DNA of 5,471 nucleotides from contig JAESUN010000074.1 of NCBI GenBank assembly GCA_016763045.1, forward strand, positions 1 through 5,471, in the 5' to 3' direction. The position numbers and the translations under genes were made by a program. The stretch comes from Opitutaceae bacterium (GTDB lineage Bacteria > Verrucomicrobiota > Verrucomicrobiia > Opitutales > Opitutaceae). The notes beneath the pieces are model-generated. The model had not been told where the DNA came from. It saw nothing but the letters and a program-made list of their open reading frames with translations, and did no database searches. Shown in pieces: positions 1 to 5,471 of this stretch; the first letter of the stretch is position 1, and each line of letters begins with the position of its first letter.

Positions 1-1353
1 ACGCCAGAGAATTCCAACTAGAAAAATGGCCGCAAACGGTGGAGCAAAATGCGCGTATAAATTTTGAACATACACAAAAACTCCCTGGCCAAGTCTTTCA
101 ATAAACGGAGCCATCAAAACAGCTAGGAGCAGAACAATGGCAGAGACCCATTTCCCCTTTCTCGCCAACGACGCTTCCTCGGCATCTGGACGAATGAATT
201 TCTTATATAAATCCAACGTAATGATGGTCGAAGTCGAATTGAGAACGGAATCGATGGTCGACTGTATCGCCCCAAAGAGAGCCGCAAGCAAAAGCCCCAT
301 TATCCCCGTATGGACTAACATCGTAACCAAAACCGTATACGTTTGGTCGATCTCCTTCTGATCCGTAAGGCCGGGCTCCATCGCAAAATAAATCAATCCC
401 GGAAGAACAACGATAAAGGGCAGGAAGACCTTCATCACCATGGCCAAGACAATGCCCATACGGGCATGCCAGTCATTTTTAGCGGCCAGAACACGCTGCA
501 CCATAAACTGGTTCATGCAGTTGTACCAGATGCTAATAGACAACCATGAGGTAAAGATCGTTATCCACGGAACAAGGGGATGGTTCAGCGGCTGAAAAAT
601 CGAAAGCCGATGATACGTTTCTTTCGGACCAAGGAGCTTCTCCCCTATTTCCGAAACAGCAGTCGCCCAACCCGGGCCACCTCCTCCAAGATTGCGATCA
701 ATCATCGTCGTCCATCCCGCCACAATTCCGTCACCCGCACCCAATGCCTGAAGACCGAGGATCGTAACCAAAGCACCTCCAAAGATCATCACGACCGTCT
801 GAAACAAATCGGTCCAGGCAACTGACCTCAGGCCTCCATAAATCGCATAGCTTCCTGCTGTAAGTGCGATGACAATGACGCCCGTCCAGATATCCCAACC
901 AAACATTTGCTGCAACCCCAACGCAGCCGCATAAAGAACCGCCGCCAGAAAAGCAGTTATATTGGCAACCACAGTGAAAGTTGCAAAAAGCAGCCGACAG
1001 GTCGAATTATACCTTTTCTCCAAAAACTCTGGCACCGTGAAAACCCGGCTCGCCAAAAGAAATGGAATGAAAAACCAGATCAGAACGGAAAATGCAAAAA
1101 CATTTCCCCACTCCCATTGTGCGACGCAAATTCCATATAAATAAGCGGCCCCAACCATCCCAATGAAATGTTCTGTCGAGATATTGGAGCCAATGAAAGA
1201 GGAACCCACAACATACCAGGGTAAACTACGACCCGCCAAAAAATAGTCCTCACTCGTTGCGCTGCCTTTACGCCCAACCCACAGCCCAATCCCTATCAGG
1301 ACAATAAAATACGATGCAAAAACAACGATATCAACGGAACCCATACTATCCAT
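1..1353 (-). CDS. Sodium:solute symporter (SSS/SGLT-like), probable sugar transporter, 3' end cut by window edge
   Basis: This inner-membrane protein would use the sodium gradient to import a solute, probably a sugar. The reading frame is unbroken for 451 codons and still open at base 1, so the C-terminus is missing; family members usually have 500-600 residues. Family signatures seen: GSNISTEHFIGMVG (56-68 region) followed by AQWEW (78-82), VPEFLEKRYN (107-116), IYGGLRSVAWTDLFQ (171-185), NQFMVQR (281-287) and the sodium-site helix ALFGAIQSTIDS (358-369). Placed against Vibrio SGLT from memory, E81 and Q430 fall where its galactose ligands Glu88 and Gln428 lie, and A362, S365 and T366 fall at the Na2 site, which favours a sugar substrate. 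The start ATG at 1353 has a good ribosome binding site; a second ATG at 1344 is less well spaced. It is divergent from the GntR/FCD regulator and one gene away from an L-rhamnose isomerase, so L-rhamnose is the best guess for the substrate (inference). Confidence 0.95.
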   Translation of the reverse strand, partial: MDSMGSVDIVVFASYFIVLIGIGLWVGRKGSATSEDYFLAGRSLPWYVVGSSFIGSNISTEHFIGMVGAAYLYGICVAQWEWGNVFAFSVLIWFFIPFLLASRVFTVPEFLEKRYNSTCRLLFATFTVVANITAFLAAVLYAAALGLQQMFGWDIWTGVIVIALTAGSYAIYGGLRSVAWTDLFQTVVMIFGGALVTILGLQALGAGDGIVAGWTTMIDRNLGGGGPGWATAVSEIGEKLLGPKETYHRLSIFQPLNHPLVPWITIFTSWLSISIWYNCMNQFMVQRVLAAKNDWHARMGIVLAMVMKVFLPFIVVLPGLIYFAMEPGLTDQKEIDQTYTVLVTMLVHTGIMGLLLAALFGAIQSTIDSVLNSTSTIITLDLYKKFIRPDAEEASLARKGKWVSAIVLLLAVLMAPFIERLGQGVFVYVQNLYAHFAPPFAAIFLVGILWR

Positions 1354-1361
1354 GATTGGGA

Positions 1362-1370
1362 CTCTCCTTT
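1362..1370 (-). promoter_or_regulatory. Ribosome binding site of the symporter
   Basis: On the minus strand the sequence reads AAAGGAGAG, ending 8 bases before the ATG at 1353. It is the clearest Shine-Dalgarno match in the window and favours the first ATG (1353) over the in-frame ATG three codons later. Confidence 0.8.
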
Positions 1371-1449
1371 TCCAGAAAGATGAGAATACTTTTACACTGA
1401 AGAGGCGTCCTCATCAGCCTTGGGTGGGGTAACATACAAATGGAGATGG

Positions 1450-1477
1450 CATATATTGATTTTGTATGCAATATCAA
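1450..1477 (-). promoter_or_regulatory. Candidate promoter of the symporter gene
   Basis: On the minus strand a -35 box TTGATA (1477-1472) is followed after 16 bases by a -10-like TATATG (1455-1450). They match the sigma-70 consensus at 4 to 5 of 6 and 4 of 6 positions. Transcription would start near 1443 and give a leader of about 90 bases before the ATG at 1353. The -35 box is one arm of a palindrome whose remainder fills the spacer, the arrangement expected for a repressor that blocks RNA polymerase. The promoter is predicted by eye and the -10 box is imperfect. Confidence 0.4.
1456..1477. promoter_or_regulatory. 22-bp imperfect palindrome, putative operator of the divergent GntR/FCD regulator
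   Basis: The outer arms TTGAT (1456-1460) and ATCAA (1473-1477) are perfect inverted repeats. They enclose a core TTGTATGCAA (1462-1471) with the same centre (1466/1467). In all, 18 of 22 positions obey the dyad symmetry. The core is one base from the symmetric TTGTATACAA and resembles the TnGTnnnACnA sites known for FadR-type GntR regulators. It lies between the divergent symporter and regulator genes, so autoregulation together with control of the transporter is the natural reading (inference). Confidence 0.55.
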
Positions 1478-1521
1478 ATTTTCTTGACCTAAAGACTCTT
1501 TGGACATGCGATTGTGCAACA

Positions 1522-2376
1522 GTGCGGATTTCAGAATACATCAAGAACGACCTCTCGGAGTTCCTCTCAAAAGGAAGGCCCTTCCCGATCGACTTGAACC
1601 TCACTGCATTGGCCAAGCACTATGGGTCTAGCACTCAGCCAGTACGAACAGCTCTCACGGAATTGGAAGAAGCAGGCCTTTTGACAAAGAAACACAATCG
1701 TCGTTTTGTGCCAACTCTCCCTCAAAAAAAATCTCTACGCCAAAAGCTCACAACGCCTTCTCCCAACCTTCCCCATCCGGATTCTGTCTATAATCAAATC
1801 GCCTCCGATCTAGTAAAACAAAGCTTTGAAGAAAACACGACCTATCTGCGAGAACAAGCAGCCGCGACTAAATACGGAATTGGTCGAACAGTGCTACGCC
1901 AGATTTTTCTTCGCTTAAGCACCGAAGGAATCCTCCAGCATGTGCCACGCTGTGGATGGAAAGTAAGGCGATTTAAACAAACGGACTTGCAGGATTTCCT
2001 AACGGTCCGAGAAGCTCTTGAACAAAAAGCGCTGTCTCAAGCCTACCCTCTGCTGGATTCAGAGATTTTGCAGAAATATCTGCAAAACAATCAGGATCGC
2101 GGTGGCAATCAACAACCTCTCATTGACAATGAACTGCACGCTTACTGGATCAATCTCTCCGGCAACCGTTACATCCAAAATTTCTTTGAAAATAACAGCA
2201 CCTACTTCAACTTGCTCTTTGACTGGGAGGAACATGACATTCCAGCTTCCCGGCTAACCTGCAAAAAGCACCGTCGTATCCTACACTCTCTCTTGAAAAA
2301 AGACCTGAAGGGAGCCTCAAAAGCCCTCTCCATCCACATTCTCAAAGATCATCCTGTTTTGGAACAATTGGGATAA
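1522..2376 (+). CDS. GntR-family transcriptional regulator with two winged-helix domains and an FCD sensor domain
   Basis: This is a cytoplasmic, DNA-binding, ligand-responsive regulator of 284 residues. Residues about 2-64 form a first winged helix-turn-helix, with LNLTALAKHYGSSTQPVRTA and then LTELEEAGLL. Residues about 88-150 form a second, with LREQAAATKYGIGRTVLRQ and then LRLSTEGIL. Residues about 153-284 are an FCD ligand domain: DLQDFLTVREALE opens it, and the usual metal ligand set is complete as D202, H206 (D-x3-H), H250 and H272 (22 apart). FCD regulators typically bind a carboxylate or sugar-acid effector. The frame extends upstream to a TTG at 1420, but translation from there would run through the palindrome at 1456-1477 and add residues unlike the family. 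GTG 1522 begins just before the first domain and is preferred, although it has no good ribosome binding site. The gene is divergent from the symporter and convergent with the isomerase; control of both is inferred. Confidence 0.88.
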   Translation: MRISEYIKNDLSEFLSKGRPFPIDLNLTALAKHYGSSTQPVRTALTELEEAGLLTKKHNRRFVPTLPQKKSLRQKLTTPSPNLPHPDSVYNQIASDLVKQSFEENTTYLREQAAATKYGIGRTVLRQIFLRLSTEGILQHVPRCGWKVRRFKQTDLQDFLTVREALEQKALSQAYPLLDSEILQKYLQNNQDRGGNQQPLIDNELHAYWINLSGNRYIQNFFENNSTYFNLLFDWEEHDIPASRLTCKKHRRILHSLLKKDLKGASKALSIHILKDHPVLEQLG

Positions 2377-2417
2377 ACCTCATTTTTTGAGAAAGCACGG
2401 CTCCACCTCAGAGCATT

Positions 2418-2450
2418 AAAAAACCGCGAACATCCTGAATCTTCGCGGTT
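2418..2450 (-). terminator. Intrinsic terminator of the rhamnose isomerase gene, between convergent genes
   Basis: Arms AACCGCGAA (2422-2430) and TTCGCGGTT (2442-2450) are perfectly complementary over 9 bp around an 11-base loop. On the minus strand the hairpin ends in a run of six T (2423-2418, the first two within the stem), as in a Rho-independent terminator, 14 bases after the isomerase stop at 2464. On the plus strand the hairpin is followed by CTAAAAAGCC and then five T, a poorer T-tract, so it may stop regulator transcripts less efficiently. Confidence 0.75.
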
Positions 2451-2463
2451 CTAAAAAGCCTTT

Positions 2464-3663
2464 TTAGGCGTAACTACCACCCTGGACAATCCCAAGCTTT
2501 TTGCGGCGTGCCGTTCTTTCTTCTGCGGCCCTCTCGGTGTAACCACTTTTCTTAAAAGCAGCCAAAGGATCCTCTGCCAGCTTCTTCTTCTTGCGCCACG
2601 AAGCGAGTGCATCCCGGACATCTGTCGCGTAGGCATCCTTGAGTAAATTCTCTGCGCCAACGATATCGCACTTTTTCTGTAAGCTCCGAAGCTGTCGACG
2701 GTCCACTAAGGCAGCCTTAGCATATAGTTCCTGAGCGGTCACCACCGTTTGGATCATCGCCTCAATCTTAGGCTTAAGATTATGAGACTGATCCACCATA
2801 TATGCGATATCTGGGTACGATCCCGTATCATATGCGTAGGTATGAATCTCATGGAAAATGCGAAAAATCTGGTAAGGGTCGATCGAACCAAGGGTCAAAT
2901 CATCATCCGCATAACGGCGATCATTGAGGTGAAGACCACCCAACATTCCCTCATCCAATAGAAAGGCGACAATCTGCTCAACATTCTGAGCTAGATAGTG
3001 ATGTCCTATATCAACAAGAACCTTTGCCTTAGGCCCAGCTTTCTTACTGTAAAGATAAGCCATTCCCCAATCCGCGATATCAGTTTGATAAAAAGCGGGT
3101 TCAAATGGTTTGTACTCCACGAGCAAAATCTGATCCTTGGCCAACTTGCGATGAGACAACTTTAGGCACTCCTCAAACCAACGTTTGCGATCTCTTATAT
3201 TTCCCTGTCCAGGATAATTAGTTCCATCCGCAAACCACATAGAAACATAACGACTCTTTACGGCCTTCCCGATTCCAATCGAATCAACCACATGATCGAC
3301 TGCAGTCTGGCGAACCTTCGCATCAGGATTTCCAAATGATCCGTATTTGTAATGCTGATCCTGAAAAATATTAGGATTTATCGACCCAACACTGACGCCA
3401 TTTTTACGAGCCAAACGCCCCACGGCTTTGGGGTCTTCCCCTTCCTGAAAGTCCCATAGAATATGCACGGCTACCGTGGGGCAACACCCTGTAAAAGCAT
3501 TCACCTGTCCTGCATCTGCAAACTTATCCCCGGTATCAATGGCAGAACCTGCTTGAGAAAATTTACCAAACCGCGTGCCCGTATCAGCAAAACCCCAACT
3601 TGGAGTTTCAATACGAAAATCGGAGAGGACGTTATGGATTTTTGTGATAGCAGATCGTTTCAT
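2464..3663 (-). CDS. rhaI: L-rhamnose isomerase, Pseudomonas stutzeri type (EC 5.3.1.14)
   Basis: This cytoplasmic TIM-barrel, divalent-metal enzyme interconverts L-rhamnose and L-rhamnulose, the first step of phosphorylating rhamnose breakdown; enzymes of this type also act on rare sugars such as D-allose. It has 399 residues. The active site is complete: VEYKPFEP gives E183 and K185, DIGHHY gives D218 and H221, LHLNDRRYADDD gives H245, D253 and D255, and YMVDQSHN gives D291. These correspond to Glu219, Lys221, Asp254, His257, His281, Asp289, Asp291 and Asp327 of the P. stutzeri enzyme at a constant offset of 36, so spacing is preserved and the N-terminus is about 36 residues shorter. An in-frame TGA at 3687-3685 with no start between it and ATG 3663 fixes the start, which lacks a clear ribosome binding site. 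The Lys/Arg-rich C-terminal tail (about 355-390) is normal for the family. It stands alone: no kinase or aldolase is adjacent. A related ketose-forming specificity cannot be excluded. Confidence 0.92.
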   Translation of the reverse strand: MKRSAITKIHNVLSDFRIETPSWGFADTGTRFGKFSQAGSAIDTGDKFADAGQVNAFTGCCPTVAVHILWDFQEGEDPKAVGRLARKNGVSVGSINPNIFQDQHYKYGSFGNPDAKVRQTAVDHVVDSIGIGKAVKSRYVSMWFADGTNYPGQGNIRDRKRWFEECLKLSHRKLAKDQILLVEYKPFEPAFYQTDIADWGMAYLYSKKAGPKAKVLVDIGHHYLAQNVEQIVAFLLDEGMLGGLHLNDRRYADDDLTLGSIDPYQIFRIFHEIHTYAYDTGSYPDIAYMVDQSHNLKPKIEAMIQTVVTAQELYAKAALVDRRQLRSLQKKCDIVGAENLLKDAYATDVRDALASWRKKKKLAEDPLAAFKKSGYTERAAEERTARRKKLGIVQGGSYA

Positions 3664-3805
3664 ATAAAAAGGGATTGGGGTTCTTCAGGGTTTTAAAAGA
3701 AATGGGGTTAGTCCTTTGAGCCAAAACAAGCAAACGTAAAGCACCTCTTTCAAGGAAATCTGCAACCGAAGGGATTCTCTATCCATTCCCCAAACTCTCC
3801 CTTGA

Positions 3806-4081
3806 TCAGAGCCGAGAAGAAGGTTCCACCTGCTCCTCCATCTCCTGCGAAACCACAAAAAAGGCCTGAGCCGCTTCGAATAATTTACCGTATTGATGGT
3901 AATTCCCCGTCCATGAATTCGGGAAGCATACTTTCTTGATCATTCCTCCAATAAGCTTTTCTTTCTCATTCGATTCCTCTGAAAATTCTATGGAAAAGCC
4001 TGGGCCATCCATAGGAACAACGAAATGGCGGTATCCTTTGCCAGATTGATGCTTAACCTTAACAAAATTCGAGTGATTCAT
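3806..4081 (-). CDS. Small hypothetical protein, 91 residues
   Basis: I do not recognise this protein. It is soluble, with no signal peptide or membrane segment. The N-terminal half is basic and strand-like (NFVKVKHQSGKGYRHFVVPM), followed by an acidic stretch (EFSEESNEKEK) and an aromatic-rich C-terminal part (FPNSWTGNYHQYGKLFEAAQAFFV) that probably ends in a helix. The start ATG 4081 is preceded by GAGGAA; an adjacent GTG at 4084 would be too close to it. The gene follows the membrane-anchored gene upstream after only 12 bases, so the two are probably cotranscribed and perhaps translationally coupled. They are also in the same frame, separated by one TAG, so this could be the C-terminal part of a once longer protein. 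No terminator was found after its stop. Confidence 0.65.
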   Translation of the reverse strand: MNHSNFVKVKHQSGKGYRHFVVPMDGPGFSIEFSEESNEKEKLIGGMIKKVCFPNSWTGNYHQYGKLFEAAQAFFVVSQEMEEQVEPSSRL

Positions 4082-4084
4082 CAC

Positions 4085-4090
4085 TTCCTC
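4085..4090 (-). promoter_or_regulatory. Ribosome binding site of the 91-residue protein
   Basis: GAGGAA on the minus strand sits between the TAG of the upstream gene (4096-4094) and the ATG at 4081. Its presence argues that the downstream frame is translated on its own and not only as an extension of the upstream one. Spacing to the ATG is short (3 bases after GAGGAA, 6 after GAGG). Confidence 0.5.
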
Positions 4091-4093
4091 AAT

Positions 4094-4534
4094 CTAGTTC
4101 GACGACGGTCCATTCGGGTAGCCCGGAACTTCGACTGTAATGCCATCAATTGGGAGTACAATTGAATCTTTAGGAGCAGGAGAGCTCTCCACTTCTAGGA
4201 CCGGTTCTATCACAGACTCAACTCCTCTTTCTTTAACCCTTTCCGCCGCAACCACATTTAAATAGGCCGCAACAGCACTCTCAGGAGAAGGGGGAGGCCC
4301 TTTTGTTTTATTATCCGAGGGTTCTACCACTCCACTCACTCCGCGAATAACAATCTTTTCTTCTTTTTCAAGAATCGACCGCATCGATTTGTGGAACACT
4401 CCAAGCACCACAAGAAGAGACAAAACAACCAAAATCGAAGAACCTGCAATCAACATGCTCTCTTTCGAGGATTTTTTTGCTCCCGCCTTACGCCGATAAT
4501 GAACTTGTTCTGCTAATGAAGGTTGTTTTTTCAT
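4094..4534 (-). CDS. Hypothetical single-pass membrane protein with Pro/Ser-rich segment, 146 residues
   Basis: I do not recognise this protein. A basic cytoplasmic N-terminus (residues 1-26, with YRRKAGAKKSSK) precedes one hydrophobic helix (about 27-47, MLIAGSSILVVLSLLVVLGV), so by the positive-inside rule the rest is extracytoplasmic. It continues with a charged strand-forming piece (SILEKEEKIVIRGVSGVVEP), a linker (GPPPSPES, 79-86), a short predicted helix (AVAAYLNVVAAERVKERG) and a Pro-rich end. The start ATG 4534 gives a standard short cytoplasmic tail. An in-frame TTG at 4588 would add 18 residues and has no better ribosome binding site. It is divergent from the membrane coiled-coil gene at 4652 and directly upstream of the 91-residue gene. 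It may be an envelope-anchored accessory protein, but no function can be assigned. Confidence 0.68.
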   Translation of the reverse strand: MKKQPSLAEQVHYRRKAGAKKSSKESMLIAGSSILVVLSLLVVLGVFHKSMRSILEKEEKIVIRGVSGVVEPSDNKTKGPPPSPESAVAAYLNVVAAERVKERGVESVIEPVLEVESSPAPKDSIVLPIDGITVEVPGYPNGPSSN

Positions 4535-4651
4535 GAATCTTATAGGTCGATCCAATTCAAACCCTACAGGTAAACCCAAATGGCTCAAGGAACATTTTCG
4601 TTCTCTTTGTAAGATCTCATGGTTTTCTGCTTGAGAAAGTGACTTTTTTAG

Positions 4652-5356
4652 ATGAAAAGAAAAGGGCCCTCCCAGGAGACTATGCCAACTAGCGTTTCTT
4701 CGATACCTAATACCCCCAAGCTACCGTTTATTATAGGCGATATCGTCTTCCTCGGCTTTGCCTTAACTATCATCGGATTATCAGATGCTCCGCTCAGCAT
4801 TGGAACCCTCGCTATAGCCACATTTTGTGTCATCATAGCAATCGCTCTTTCAATCACGCCTTTTTTACTCGATTACGAAGCACGACTCCGCCTTGCCGAG
4901 GCAAAGAACCACAGCCTAGGAGAAAGTCACTTAAGGAAATTAAGTGCTCTATCTGAACAACTCAATCATGCTGTTTCCAGATCCCAATCAATCGAAGAAG
5001 AAACTGGAAAAGCTCTGGGAATAACAGAGGAAATCACTGAGAAACTAACACTCCAGTCCTCCGACCTCTCACAACTGTTAACCTCACTCGAAAACCCTGC
5101 CGGAGCCTCAAACGATCAGCTAGCCTCCATTACCGGTGACCTGAAAATACTTCTTCAAAAAATCGATAGCCTACAAAAATCGATGAGGGGAAATCAAACT
5201 GTCAATTTGCCCACCCATACTCCTCAAAGCTCCCCAGTATCTTCAGCGCCAAGGCCAAGCGCACCATCACCTACAAAACGCTCTAAAAACAACCCTGTTA
5301 CGACTGCAAAATCTCAGAAAAAACCTTTGGAGGAACCAGAGCAGGTCTTCGTCTAA
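4652..5356 (+). CDS. Membrane protein with two transmembrane helices, long coiled coil and disordered tail
   Basis: I do not recognise the family. The 234-residue product has a short N-terminus, two hydrophobic helices (about 25-43 and 49-72), a long heptad-like helical region rich in Leu, Glu, Ser and Gln (about 75-178, including LLQKIDSLQKSM), and a low-complexity Pro/Ser/Thr/Lys tail (about 183-228) ending EQVFV. The two-helix hairpin leaves the coiled coil and tail on the same side as the N-terminus, probably the cytoplasm. The layout is that of a membrane-tethered scaffold or oligomerising protein (inference). ATG 4652 is the first start; ATG 4682 (residue 11) has AGGAG only 3 bases upstream and may be the true start, without affecting the helices. 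It is divergent from the 4534 gene, and its TAA shares bases with a possible convergent stop. Confidence 0.8.
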   Translation: MKRKGPSQETMPTSVSSIPNTPKLPFIIGDIVFLGFALTIIGLSDAPLSIGTLAIATFCVIIAIALSITPFLLDYEARLRLAEAKNHSLGESHLRKLSALSEQLNHAVSRSQSIEEETGKALGITEEITEKLTLQSSDLSQLLTSLENPAGASNDQLASITGDLKILLQKIDSLQKSMRGNQTVNLPTHTPQSSPVSSAPRPSAPSPTKRSKNNPVTTAKSQKKPLEEPEQVFV

Positions 5357-5471
5357 ATCAACACCTTGGGGTTTCTGACGCGTAAAAGAAGACGGCGACT
5401 TCCATAGATTTTCACCACCAGCTCTTTCCGTATTAAAACGACTGTCGACCATTTCCGCGGCCAACCAAACA
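5353..5471 (-). CDS. Possible C-terminal end of an unknown protein, cut by the right window edge
   Basis: On the minus strand a frame is open from the window edge to a TAG at 5355-5353, giving 38 residues with an alternating hydrophobic/basic pattern (TVVLIRKELVVKIYGS, then RRLLLRVRNPKVLI). This looks like beta-strand protein sequence, and it would neatly fill the space after the stop of the plus-strand gene, overlapping it by only 4 bases. At least two other frames are also open in this short stretch (minus-strand and plus-strand), so the call is tentative and no family can be named. Confidence 0.35.
   Translation of the reverse strand, partial: FGWPRKWSTVVLIRKELVVKIYGSRRLLLRVRNPKVLI

Noticed and set aside
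137..1144. Several plus-strand open frames of 60-81 codons in the first kilobase.
   Set aside because: All are antisense to the continuous symporter frame, which carries clear family motifs throughout; they are shadows.
1397..1417. CTGATGAG on the minus strand in the symporter leader, resembling the hammerhead ribozyme core.
   Set aside because: The required GAAA segment after a stem II is absent (the following bases are GACGCCTCTTCAG) and no stems I or III can be drawn. It is a chance match.
1392..1616. Minus-strand open frame of 74 codons across the regulator start.
   Set aside because: It overlaps the operator region and the first winged-helix domain in antisense, has no family-like sequence, and is a shadow of the regulator.
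2453..2468. Short inverted repeat AGCC/GGC around the isomerase stop codon as a second terminator.
   Set aside because: The stem is only about 4 bp and overlaps the stop codon; the 9-bp hairpin just downstream explains termination better.
3715..3725. TTTG-N3-CAAA dyad upstream of the isomerase gene, as a possible second operator.
   Set aside because: It has only four-base arms, an odd centre and no match to the TTGTATGCAA core of the palindrome at 1456-1477. Such short dyads are common in AT-rich intergenic DNA.
5267..5464. Minus-strand frame of 65 codons overlapping the end of the plus-strand membrane protein gene.
   Set aside because: It begins at a TTG, overlaps about 90 bases of a well supported gene in antisense, and its composition mirrors the Lys-rich tail. 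The frame ending at 5353 fits the gene layout better.

Overview
The window looks like a chromosomal segment from a Gram-negative, moderately AT-leaning environmental bacterium. The combination of a P. stutzeri-type L-rhamnose isomerase, an SGLT-like sodium/sugar symporter, a GntR/FCD regulator with two winged-helix domains and several lineage-specific membrane proteins with weak ribosome binding sites would fit the Verrucomicrobiota/Planctomycetota (PVC) group. This placement is an impression from gene content, not a demonstrated phylogeny.

The left half (1-3663) is a small sugar-uptake and catabolism locus. A sodium:solute symporter runs leftwards off the edge of the window (start at 1353, minus strand; 451 codons visible). 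Divergent from it is a regulator on the plus strand (best start GTG 1522, stop 2376). The 168-base gap between them holds a 22-base imperfect palindrome, and a plausible minus-strand promoter has its -35 box inside the palindrome and its -10 box abutting it. Convergent with the regulator is an L-rhamnose isomerase (minus, 3663 to 2464). A strong hairpin with a T-tract on the minus strand lies between the two stop codons. My inference is that the symporter imports L-rhamnose or a related deoxy/rare sugar, the isomerase converts it to the ketose, and the regulator senses the sugar or a downstream intermediate. No kinase or aldolase is present here.

The right half (3664-5471) holds poorly characterised genes. 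Two small minus-strand genes (4534 to 4094, one membrane anchor; 4081 to 3806, soluble) are 12 bases apart and share a reading frame, with one TAG between them. Divergent from them is a plus-strand gene (4652-5356) for a two-helix membrane protein with a long coiled coil and a Pro/Ser/Lys-rich tail. Its stop overlaps the stop of a possible minus-strand gene that enters from the right edge (5471 to 5353).

No tRNA, rRNA, CRISPR, insertion sequence or phage feature was seen. All gaps without a gene are under 300 bases: 1354-1521 is regulatory; 2377-2463 holds the terminator; in 3664-3805 and 4535-4651 promoters must exist but no convincing boxes could be picked out.
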